Shown: one piece after another, positions 11,652-22,264 of the stretch
Position numbering within the stretch: position 1 is the stretch's first letter
Layout: each line of letters begins with the position of its first letter
Source: Ailanthus altissimus
Lineage: Eukaryota > Streptophyta > Magnoliopsida > Sapindales > Simaroubaceae
NCBI GenBank assembly: GCA_946807835.1
Contig: OX327702.1
Coordinates: 10,788,001-10,852,000 of the forward strand
Reading direction: 5' to 3'
Length of the DNA: 64,000 nt
Made by a program: the position numbers and the translations under genes
Notes under the pieces: generated by a model
Seen by the model: only the letters and a program-made list of their open reading frames with translations
Database searches by the model: none
What the model was told of the DNA's origin: nothing

Positions 11652-11752
11652 AATTGAGAACATTTAGACCTAATTCCAAATCGATCCCATAAATTTCGAA
11701 AAACTTTAATTTGTCCTAATTTATTAGCTTGTTCCTATTTGTTTTGACAGTT
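11624..11752. repeat. inverted repeat at the duplication junction
   Basis: 11624-11659 (TTGTCAAAACAAATGAAAAC and onward) and 11717-11752 (TTATTAGCTTGTTCCTATTT and onward) are imperfect reverse complements of about 36 bases around a 57-base spacer. The right arm is the extra segment found only in copy 2. Confidence 0.8.
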
Positions 11753-12753
11753 TTTCTAATTTAATTGTACAATGAAATGTTTTCCCTTATTTATTAAGTT
11801 AGTTGCATATGATGATTAAAATACCAGGACACATTAGCACCCATCAACTAATAATTAGGACCTCTTATCTAAAGCAAACTCCTCCTCCTCATCATCATCA
11901 CTCATAATCATACCCAGCTAAAATGCACTGTTTTTACAATTCTTCCTCCTTCCATCACCTAAAACCATCAATATCATCATCCAGGGATCCAAACTCCATT
12001 AATATTCTCTCCTCAATAAACTCTCCAAAAACTAAAAATTGCCCTTCAAATCATTTCCGCTGCCACCCTTGCATCTTTACCATCTCATTTTTCATCACAA
12101 CTGCTGTATCTTACATTCTAAACCTCAACTGAAACTCTCGAATCTAATACTCCAAACACTACAATCATAAAATTTCAAATTTTTTTCATGAAGCTGCTCC
12201 AACTGAGGGCTTATTTGCAAATCGCTGACAATCATTTCTTTCCTAAAAAATATTATTCAAAATATCTCCTAACAATTCAATTATTTCACAATATTCTTTG
12301 ATCCCATATTATTGGAGATTAAAACCCAACAGAGGGGGAGATTAAAGAGGGGATTGACATGTTAAGAAATTAGAAAAACATAAAGAAAACCAAACAAGAC
12401 AAGGCCGAGTAAAACCAAAGCCAAACAAGTTTGGATTTCAATGATGTTCATTAACTTGCCAAAATTTAAGGCGTGTGGCTTGAGAGTTTTGGAGGTGCAT
12501 GGTTTAAAAGATTTGGAGATGCGTGGGATAAAGTGGGCAGAAATTGAGTAGAGAGAGGAGAAAAGGGATAAGGAGGCGATTTTGAAGAGAAGGTTATGGT
12601 GATAGAGAGAAATGAAATTAATAAATTTTTATAAGCCAATCTGTAATTGACGTGGACATGACATGATATGTTATGTGTTGTTTACACTTTCTCTTTATGT
12701 TGAATTACAAATTTTCTTTTTCACTGTCAAAACAAATGGAAGCAAGCTAATAT
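11665..12753 (+). repeat. tandem duplication, copy 2 (about 1.09 kb)
   Basis: Second copy of the unit above, roughly 80-85% alike by eye. It contains a 69-codon frame (11923-12132) that begins MHCFYNSSS and ends NLN, aligning with the copy 1 frame up to the same stop. Non-coding flanks are about as similar as the frame, so there is no sign of selection on a protein. About 45 bases near 11712-11755 are absent from copy 1 and are an inverted copy of the unit's own 3' end. Confidence 0.85.
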
Positions 12754-12944
12754 TTATAGTGGCACTACAATAGAAAAGGCCTTTTGCGACAGCATATGCG
12801 ATGGCAAAAAGCCGTCGCATACACAACCGTCGTAAAATTTTACGATGGCTAATTAGTCGTCGCAAAAAGGTCTATCTCTTTTTAATTTTTTTTTAAAATT
12901 TTTAATTTTTAAACAAATATATTACAATAACAAAAAGTCTTATC

Positions 12945-13125
12945 TTTTAAATAAATATATTACAATACCATAAAAAATATATTAATAACATCCAAAATAT
13001 ATTAATAACATTCAATATGACCGTCCAAAATGTATTAATAACATTCAAATATGACCATCCAAAATGTATTAATAACATTTAAAATATATTAATAACATTC
13101 TAAATATATTAATAACAATTCTAAA
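12945..13125 (+). repeat. minisatellite in CACTA subterminal region
   Basis: About seven imperfect units of AAAATATATTAATAACATTC, some extended with ATGACCRTCC. Such repeats are common in the subterminal regions where CACTA transposases bind. Confidence 0.8.
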
Positions 13126-13199
13126 CTTTTTAACTTCTATCCAGTTTTTATATGATGATGATGCGCACTAGAAGCATCTTGAACCTATAAATAAAATAT

Positions 13200-14540
13200 T
13201 CGTATTTTAAAGGTGATTTTACAAGTAAAACATTAATATTAAATTAAATATTCATACCTGATCATTATTAGACAGCTGAAACCCATGACTATTAAAAAAT
13301 CATTGCATCATTGTACGCATCTCATCACATTGATTTTGCAGAATTGTATATTTACCTTGAAGATCATTATAACTGAATTTTAAACAATCTAACTTTGCTT
13401 TTACCTGTTCATTGCTTTGGGTTGAACTTTGTTGTGCAATATTTGATGGTGATGGACAATGCTTCTTTACTTGCTAGTTTTCATTAGCCTGACCTGTTAA
13501 GCAATACCTCCCAATTTTCTAGTCAAAAAGAGCACAGAAAAATAAATGAACAAGAAAAAGATTGAGGAATAAAATGAAAAAGAAATGTTTCCCGTTTGAG
13601 ATTTACCAAACATTTAATTTACACAAGGAAGATTTGTTTTTCTCCTTGTAGTTACTTTGTTCCACCGCTGCAGATACTAGTATGTTCAAAATTCAACTCA
13701 AATTAACTTTGCTAGGATATTTACATACGTCAAGACCAGCAAGATAAAAAATGCAACCTCGGGATCTATAAAGTTGTTCAGAAAATTGGAATAAATTGTT
13801 GATAGGTTTTATGGCTAAAAATCAGTATCTTATAAGATGCATCCTTGGGATTTATCTTATTCAAATGCCATACTAACTTATGCAGATGTCTAGACTATAT
13901 ACACATACTACAACAAATAATCATGTAATTCACACACTTCTGTTGTTCTGCTGCAGTCCTCTTTATCTGTTCTTTAATCAAATTTAAATAATTTGTTAAG
14001 AAATGGGAGTTTGGATTTCAAGTCTTTGTAAGTTGATTCCATATTTAAAGTGAAAAATAAGTTAAATGTACAATAAGTAAAATCACATAGCATGATGAGG
14101 AGCTCAAATGAGTAGTTTGCATATAACTTTACTCTTAAAACAAGAATGTGACAATATGCTTCTACTGTTGAAGGATTGCTTCACCTTCTTAAAACCATAG
14201 GAGCCTTTTTTCTCTTTACAAACAATGAACTGCCAGTTCTTCATTGAAAAAAAATTGAGCAAAGGAAAGTCAAATTAATCTTTAAGAAGAACCACCAATT
14301 CTGTAAGATTCTAAATTGAATAACATGATAAAATCCCTAAATATTTTCTACAAGTAATCAACTCAATGTGTACAGAGATAATATCATATCTTTAGGCAAT
14401 ATCTAAAAGTTGCATGATTTTAAAATCTAACCTCTTCTAACTCGTTCAACATCACAAGAACTACTACAAGGACTATTACTGCCACTTCTACAACCGAAAT
14501 AGAGCACAACGGAGGGAACCCCTTCTCCCTGCTCAAAAGC
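13200..14540 (-). pseudogene. possible transposase (Ptta/En/Spm-type) fragments inside the CACTA element
   Basis: The minus strand near 13260-13400 reads, with a stop, LQGKYTILQNQCDEMRTMMQ, which resembles the coiled C-terminal part of plant Ptta/En/Spm accessory proteins. Further left and right the frames are broken and may include introns. The assignment is weak and rests on context as much as on sequence. Confidence 0.35.
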
Positions 14541-14680
14541 CTATTGCAATTACTAAAAAGAAAAAACAAAATAATTTCAACCAAAAGTATTCAAAATGAA
14601 CCTAATGCATTAGAGGTCATTTACGACGGCTAAAGGAGCCGTTGCAACGCCCGACGCAAATATGACTTTTTCTTGTAGTG

Positions 14681-15506
14681 TGATAACGATATAAAAATTT
14701 TGGTACTTTTTAAAACTATAAAAAGGTAAATGAAAACTATCAAATTATATATTATCAAAGATAAAATTGTTAATTTATTAAAAAATTTAAAATTAACGAA
14801 ATAATGATAATGAAATAATAAACAGTGGTAATGATAGAAAGATTTTAATATTTTTTAAAACTATAAAAAGGTAAGTAAAAATTAGCTGAAACCTCATGAG
14901 ACAAAGGATCGTTTTTCCTATAATACTCTAATGCATGTGGGAGATCATTAATATTTTCTATATGAAAATCTGAATTTCTTACTTTTTCTTTAAGTTCTTT
15001 TTCCTCATATTTGATTAATAGTTGAAGGCTTTCATGCGAAATTTCGACCTCTCTTACGTAACGCGAGATTAAATTGTTTTGAAGTACAATTAATGAAATT
15101 ATCATATGTCCAGCAAGCTTACTCTAGCGCGCATTTATTAAAGAAAAAAAAATGTTTCTTATGCGACCTAGAGTTCCACTACATATCCAAGTGAGAATGA
15201 AAACAAAGTATGTTAAATTTCATTAACTAATCAATGCATAAGTAGTACGAATTATATAATGAAAAGATGATGCACGGGCGAATTATAAACTTAATTTACT
15301 CCAAAATCTTGGACCAGAAAGCGTAACGGACATTATAAAAATGTTCTTTGTTTGTCATCAACAAATATTAATTGCTTGCACAAGTTTTCTTTCTTAATAA
15401 AATTTGGTTTGTCTCTACCTTTATTATTTTCTGTCGTAAGGGAGAAGTAAAATGACAAGTCACTTCTAAAATTAACCAAGTTGGCATTTTTTAATCAAAA
15501 AAGAAA
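14681..15506. other. AT-rich stretch with one unrecognised frame
   Basis: An 86-codon frame on the minus strand (14845-15105) is unusually protein-like in composition (REVEISHESLQLLIKYEEKE, then LPHALEYYRKNDP) but matches no family I recognise and has no clear neighbours. It could be an exon remnant. The rest is AT-rich without features. Confidence 0.3.
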
Positions 15507-15558
15507 TTATAAAAAAAATTAAGAAATTTAATTTAGTTTAAATTTATTTATTTTAAGA

Positions 15559-16259
15559 GCCAGGATTAGTTTAGTTGACTTTTTAAATAGAATTTGAAAG
15601 TAAAGTTTTTGAAATTAAAAGTAGAGTTTTTTAAAAAACGTTATTGATCTTTTGTTATACATTGTTAAAAGTGTTTGTGTTGTTAAATTATCAAAAATGA
15701 AATTTAATAAAATTTATATTCAAATTTTAAATAATCAAATATTTTTTTATATATAAGTTTAAATTTATTACGTATTTTCTCACATTTAATTTCTTAAACA
15801 AAAGAATCAATTAAAATTAATACATAGTAATCAACGAATAAATATAAATGATTGTGTTTGGTATAAAAATTAAAAATAAAATAATACTTTTTTTTATTTT
15901 AAAAAATAAAATAGTCAACCAAAAATTTTGGTAAATTCTTATAAAAATATGATAGTTGTAGGAATAAAGAGAATTAAAAATATGTTAATTGAATAAAGTT
16001 TATTTTTATCAAGGGTATGCTATAGAAATAAGAAATATTATTAGTATATATGTGACATTACACAAATATTAAAAAAGTTAAAAAAACTCTACTTCTAAAA
16101 ATCTAAAATTTGAATTTTTGCAAGTAGAGGCAAAATAATATTTTTAATCTTTAAAAGCTCTTTTCTAATTATAATCAAACATCATAAATTTTTTTTTAAA
16201 AAAGCGTTGGAATTAAAAACTCTCTTTTAGTTAGTCGAGAAACCTAATCAAATAGGCAC
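15559..16259. mobile_element. AT-rich insertion in the left LTR, possible MITE
   Basis: This segment is missing from the right LTR of the same element. Its ends, AGCCAGGATTAG at left and CTAATCAAATAGGCAC at right, are weakly inverted (GCC..GATTAG), and its subterminal TTTTTAAA...AGAGTTTT wording resembles plant hAT-type MITEs. I see no clear target duplication, so the class is uncertain. Confidence 0.4.
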
Positions 16260-16500
16260 TTGTTCTTTTTAGCTTCTCAACTTAGGTCATTTCTCTTTTT
16301 AGGATCATATTTTTCCTATTTTGATTTATTCCTGCTAAGTTTATTTTTTATGTTTTAGTTTATTCCTATTAAGTTTTTTTCTGTTTTAGTTTTATCATTT
16401 TTCTATTTTAATTTATTGTAAACTTTATACATATTCAAGCATTCATGAATGATAATACAACCAGTAATGTAATATTTTTTCTTTTCTTTAAATCTCTACA

Positions 16501-16512
16501 TGGTATTAGACT
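16501..16512 (+). other. primer binding site of the short LTR element
   Basis: TGGTATTAGACT differs by two bases from the tRNA-iMet primer site TGGTATCAGAGC and starts immediately after the left LTR. Confidence 0.65.
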
Positions 16513-17924
16513 CTTTTTTGAATTAATCTTTTTTACTTCCACCAAGTTGTGAACAGTCGCTTCCACAAAATTGTAAACCATTGCAATGTGGCCAAGCAAG
16601 CCGCATACGTGACCAAACAAAGGCTATTGCGCAGTAACCAAATTAGTTTATGATCAATTCTTTATCTTATTTTATTTTTCTTTTCAAATTTTAAGCCACT
16701 AACCAATTTTTTAATTTCATATTCAATTCTCCTCCATCTATATGTTTCAGGTGCATGAATAGTACCTAAATAGTGTGTATGAACAGTTACTACAAATAGT
16801 TTATAATAGTAACTATAAATAGTATCTCTATTTATTCTTTACAATATGCAAGAATTTAACAAACTCTTTATAATCTTTAAAATTAACAATTCTTTTTTTT
16901 AAAAAAAAAACCTTTTCTTTTAATCTTGTAGACTATTTTTATTCTATTATGAGATTAAACTCATATAAACTATTTCTCTCATCTTTATTCTTCTATAGGA
17001 TTAAACTCCTATAAACTTTCTCTCTCTCCTTCTATTTTATTATGGGATTAAACCTCTATAAGCTCTCTCTCTCCCCCCCTTCTTCTTTTATTCTAAATGA
17101 GTTTTTTTTATATTTTTTTAACTTTATTTTAAGGGTTTAACCCCATTTCATTATTTTTCAGGTTTATTTTATGAGTTAACTCTCTTATATTCCTAAACGG
17201 TATTTTATTTTCTACTTCATTTATTTTATTTTTTTAAGGGTTTCCCATTCGATTTTTAAAAGTTTCTTTTCCTTTCTATTACTTCATTCTTCTTTTTCTA
17301 GCCCAATAACCAGAGCTAGTCCCACTTCCTTTCCCATCTTCATTTTTTTGGTTTACTGAGAATCACTAATGATACAAAATTCTTTAATTGTTTCTCGTTA
17401 TTGTTCAATTATTTCTTATGGGTTCAATGATTTATTGTCTTAGCAAGATGATTTCTTCTGCGCACTCAATTTCTCCTCTTAAAAAATAAGATTGGACTCT
17501 CCCCTTAGACCTTCTCCTATTAACGAATAAGATTGAACTTTTCTCTTAGAGCTCTATTTTGCAAGGGCATGATAAAGAAAATCAAGAAATTTAGTTTAAT
17601 TTAAATTTATTTGTTTTAAGAATTATCCTTTTTACCTTCCCAATCTATTAGGTCTATTTCTATTTTTGTAGGTTTATCTTTTTTCTATTTTGATTTATTC
17701 TTATTAGGTTTATTTTTTCTATTTTAGTTTATTCCTATTAAGTTTATTTCTATTTTAAGTTTACATTTTTCTTATTTTGGTTTATTGTAAATTCTATTGA
17801 TACTCAAGCTTTTATCAATAAGAATACAACAAGCAATGTAATATTTTTCCTTTTCTCTAAATCTCTATAAGAAATACAATCAAATGAATAATAAACTTAG
17901 GCCGGGACTTAAAATGCAAATGAC

Positions 17925-19757
17925 AGAAATTTTAAGTCATGTTTGAAGAACATTTTACTGATGAAAGTTGATTTGTTACAAAAACAATGAGTTTAGATAA
18001 CTAATGATGAAGTTCGTGTTAGTATGATTAGAATGAAGTGCTTTAATCATGATCCCCATAAACAAAGATTTGCAAGCACAATTTAATATCAATAGAATTA
18101 TGATTTTGAGTTTTAATTTATGGTAGTAAGAGCTTTTGTTGTCATGGGCCATGCTGAGAACTGATTGGAATGGCAACTCAAAAGTGCTTCTCGATCCTCC
18201 CCATTAATGATCAAACTGTTCAAGTATTCTATAAATCCTTCTTTCTCCATGAATAATCATAAAAACTCATTTCATATAATATAATATGCGGGGATCAAAT
18301 CCAATATTTGATATCTGTGTTTCATGGCTTCTATTTGCCATTTCAACCCCGTAATATATCATGTAAAAGTTCTACGCTCTATATATGTGAGAACACTATT
18401 GCTGGGATAGTCGAGATTCAATCACTTCATTTCTATATTGATTGAAAATTCTTCAAAATAAAGAAAAATAATAATCTTAAATGTCTCAGAACATATACTC
18501 CTGGAGGCGTGGAGTACTAACAGTATTAATCGGCTAACAAGTTTAAAATCTTAAAAAGGTTCCCGTGGGGAAGAACGAAGATCATTTCTGATGGCTTAAC
18601 ATAGTGCGGTCGTAATTACTCCCAATATGAATCTAATTAATAAGTTAATCACTCTATAACTTAACAAACAAACACAAGGCTCCAAAGAACTTTTCTTTAA
18701 TCGATAATAGGATAATAAATATTATAATACAATTATGATGATGATAATGAATGAGTTATGCTCATATAAAAAATGTCTACATTGTTTAAAAAGGTAACTC
18801 TAAATAGTTTTCTTCACCATTTTTTATGATCGAGTGCTGTAATAACAAGCACATTGAAGAACAAATACTTTAACGGAGATTCATGTCCTGGTGGTCCAAT
18901 CAAGCCAACTGCATGTGATTTTATTATTATTTTATCTAATCCTTCTGTGTTTTAGCATATGATAAACAATGAAGAAGCCCCATAACTTTCCTTTTGTCTT
19001 AATCATCCGGCATTAATGCTAATAATCTTTAAATCTTCCTCGAATTAGCTAAGCAATGACGTTAAACTGATCTTAGCTTGTCTTCTTTCATGGACCGGCC
19101 GGTAACATGATTCTCGTCGTCGCATAATATGATTAAAATTATGAAATTCTAAGGCATTATACGATAAACGTCTTACTGAATTTAGCTCTCATTCGCTGAC
19201 TTTTAAGAAACCCTAGATAATTAAATGCTGCAAGTTGCTTGCTTAATTGACCAATGAGAGACTCTCAAAATCCTTGTATGAAGTAACTAGATCTCAACAT
19301 CGAACTCGATGATTTATATGGGTAGAAGCCTAAAATCTTGTTTATTCGAAATTCTTGAGAAATTAGTGTTTGATTTTTTTGGATGGCTTCAGATAGAGTA
19401 GTGGCTCAACCACTTACTAGTTCCAGTCATTCATGTCATGTTTTCTGGGTTCAGCTTACCGAATTAGTTAGCCAATTATAATGCTTAATTTTGAGCCTTG
19501 AAATGGGTAATATTTTTTCAGCTTATTAACATTTCTCGCTTCACGTAACCAATGAGAAGCTTTTGATAATGACATGCATTAGATGAGAGCTGACCACAGT
19601 GTTGTTTGACAGAAATGATCTCTTAACAACAAAAGTTTGCGGGAACGGAGAAAATATAACTCTGCCTTACATATCTTTATACAAAGATCAATACATGCAA
19701 CGTATTTCTTTTTACACAATTAATATTTAACATCATGCTTAGGTGTTTATTCAATTT
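17925..19757 (+). repeat. duplicated block, copy A (about 1.83 kb)
   Basis: The block shares long near-identical stretches with 35719-37381 in the same orientation, for example ATGAAGTTCGTGTTAGTATG, GGACCGGCCGGTAACATGAT and AACTCGATGATTTATATGGG. Copy A contains segments missing from B, near 18356-18430 and 18918-19000. No long frame is shared. One ~43-codon stretch near 19590-19715 (LLTTKVCGNGENITLPYISL) has a counterpart in B. The block has no LTR or inverted ends that I can see. Its identity is unknown. Confidence 0.85.
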
Positions 19758-20823
19758 AATGCTAGTTTAAATTTGAAAATTCTGTTATAAATCCATCAAT
19801 TTTCTTATAGTTATTAGATTGAGAATGAGTAAATCTGAATCTTTATCTAATGTGAACATATGTATATTTTAAAACATAAAATTGAGTTATACAATATTGT
19901 TTAATAAAAAAATTATATTATGTTGAATATTAGCACAATAGTGTGTAAGTTGTGTCTGTATTTTAAAATGAGCAAATATTTACATTTACTAGTTTTTAAT
20001 TACTAAAAAATTAAATTGCTGTCATTAAAATGTAAGCAGGCGACTAGGCTTTTTAACAAGCGAAACATGATTGAATGACAGTTAAGATATTCAAATTAAT
20101 CAAGTCACAAGCAGTAAGGGACGCTTGAGGCTCGAATATGTACGATCTTGTCAGCTTTGGCAGCATTCTAATAATTGAATTAGCTAACTTCAGATTATAT
20201 ATAATACAAATTAATCATGTACCTAAATGTCTTCCGTCTTTCAGTGTCGTGACTTAATTGATGTTAATGCATACATATAATTTGTGGCACCGTTTGCAGC
20301 ATTATAATTGGACCGGCATTACAACTAATGGCATTAAAATAGATAAATCACTTTCCTGAAAGAGGAAAGAAAATGCTTTTACCGTTTTCAAGTTCGGACG
20401 CATATGCATGTTTTGTTGGGACCATGATATTTACTTAACTTATGATTTCGAGTGTGTTTGTGAGGCTCATCTGATTTTGAATTTGAAAATTATTGTATAA
20501 ATCACAAGCATTGGGTTCAATCATATTTATAATTTGAGGGAACGTAATAACATTTATTTGCTTTCATTGACATGATTTAAAGCAGTCATGTATGATGGTA
20601 TTCCATATAAATGAGCAAAATTTATTATTTTTAGATGGTGTGATAATGAAAAGCAAATAGATTATTTCATTGGAAAACAATGATATTGACAAAAGCAATA
20701 TTGAGAAGTACAGATAGATGTTTTCATGAAAATAGATTAAAATAATAAATACTTAATAATTTAATTTAGTTTGAAATGTTACCAAAACACTTGAAGGAAA
20801 TGACTATAGATAATATAGCCATA
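19758..20823. other. AT-rich stretch, no gene recognised
   Basis: It lies between the duplicated block and the first recognisable gag sequence of the old Copia. The missing 5' LTR and leader of that Copia should be here, but no copy of the 266-bp LTR seen at 34827-35092 could be found. Confidence 0.4.
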
Positions 20824-22264
20824 TAATGCGTATACCTCTAAGTGCTAAGAATAAAATTGAATTAATTAATGGGAAGATACAAGTACCACCATAATCCGAT
20901 CTTAACTTTCTGGCATGGCAATGGTACAATAATATAGTATTATCCTAAATTTTGAATTCAATTTATTCTAGTATTATAAGAAGTGTTATTTATGCGGAGA
21001 CTACAAACAAAGTCTAGAATGACTTGCAAGATATGTTCTCTTAAGAGAATGATTCTCGAATCTATCAAATTCGGCAAGAAATCACCGAGCACAACAAAGG
21101 TCCCAATCTATTTCATTATATTATACCAAGATGAAGTCACTTTGGGATGTGTTGGCTTCATATTATAATCTAATTACTTTCACTTGTGGGGGTCTCAAAG
21201 GCATTACCGAACGAGAGAAAAAGAAAGGGTTATTTAGCTTTCGATAGGACTAAATAAATCTTATGCTAGTGTGTGAGATTCAATTCTCATGATGACCCAT
21301 CTTTTAAACACACACAAGGTTCATGCCTTGATAATTTAACAGAAAAGATAACCTAAAGTAGCTATTCAAAGAGGGAAAACTGATTATATCACGATGTAAG
21401 TTTCAAACACTTTAAAAATCAAGGAGTGAACATCAAAAAAAAAAAAGTTGCACTCACTATGAAAAAGACTACCACATTGTTGATCATTGCTACTTTCTAA
21501 ATTATTTTCTGCCTGGACACAAGTTACACGGCAAAGATGTGAAGCTAAGAGGAAAGAAACCTAACGTTAATAATTCAACTACCGAAGAAGAGATCGATAG
21601 ATAAAGATTTACCAACACCACTTTCACTTATAAAGAATACAACTAACTCAAAACTCTATTTCGGAAGGATAATAGTAACACTTTACCTTTTATGAACACT
21701 ACAGGTATTCACACACTTTTTTGTTGAAAATGGAATTCTTTATCATATACTATGTGGATCGTAGATAGTGGGGCTATCGACCATATCTTTCGTGTACAAC
21801 CTACATTGCATAAGATAATTTTTATTGACAATTCTATTAAGTTACCAAATGGAGACCAAGCTAAGATTGAGTGCATTAACTAAGTTATCATACTTTAAAT
21901 GATATCCTCTATGTTCCAAAATTTAGAGTTAATCTATGATAAGTTGGTAAACTTATTTAGGCGTTGGGTTGTAATGTAACATTTTACCTTAATTTTTGTG
22001 TGGTGTAGGATATGGCTACAAAGAATGCAATTACCTTGGGCAATCAACTTAATAGTTGATATTATCTTGGAGCTACTCAAACACTACCCACTACATACTA
22101 AATCTAATGCAATCCTTATATTTGGCATCAATGATTGGTTTATCTCTCCATTTCACATTTTCAAGCACACTCTAAGACTACTCTGAAATTTCTTTTGATT
22201 ATGCTTTATTTTGTGATGTTTATCCTTGTCTAAACAAATTCGTTTATCTTTTCTTAGTAGTTTT
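20824..22264 (+). pseudogene. old Copia A, gag to start of integrase (5' part)
   Basis: Broken frames read, in order: RIPLSAKNKIELINGKI (gag start), gag core LWDVLASYYNLITFTCGGLK with REKKKG, a zinc knuckle CTHYEKDYHIVDHCYF whose second Cys is Tyr, protease WIVDSGAIDHIF with intact Asp-Ser-Gly at 21764-21772, LPNGDQAKIECIN, LNDILYVPKFRVNL, and CDVCPCLNKFVYLFLSSF from the integrase zinc-binding region. Stops and frameshifts are frequent. The sequence is cut at 22264 by the young Copia and resumes at 32115. Confidence 0.88.

Larger units (their letters stand above)
12763..14680 (-). mobile_element. CACTA (En/Spm) DNA transposon, non-autonomous, about 1.9 kb
   Basis: The left end CACTACAATAGAAAAGGCC and right end TTTTTCTTGTAGTG are inverted and begin with the diagnostic CACTA. 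Both subterminal regions carry the GCGACGGC-type motif in both orientations (AAAAAGCCGTCGCATA, GTCGTCGCAAAAAGG at left; TTTACGACGGCTAAAGG at right). The flanking 3 bp, TGG and TGA, agree at two of three positions, compatible with the 3-bp target duplication of this superfamily. The interior holds a minisatellite and probable fragments of a plant transposase on the minus strand. At under 2 kb it cannot encode a full TNP2 transposase. Confidence 0.88.
15507..17869 (+). mobile_element. short non-autonomous LTR element (TRIM-like or deleted Copia)
   Basis: Two ~295-bp LTRs can be aligned: the right one at 17570-17869 (TGATAAAG...CTCTATA) and the left one in two pieces, 15507-15558 and 16260-16500 (ending CTCTACA). 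A primer-site match TGGTATTAGAC begins directly at 16501, and a purine-rich GCAAGGGCA precedes the right LTR. Identical 5-bp flanks AGAAA (15502-15506 and 17870-17874) support the boundaries. The internal 1.07 kb is non-coding, with three imperfect ATTAAACTCCTATAA repeats near 16945-17065. The left LTR is interrupted by about 700 bp of AT-rich DNA. Confidence 0.75.

Noticed and set aside
18100..18340. microRNA precursor in duplicated block A (GGAATGGCAA against TTGCCATTTC)
   Set aside because: Only about ten bases pair across a long loop, and no known miRNA sequence was recognised.
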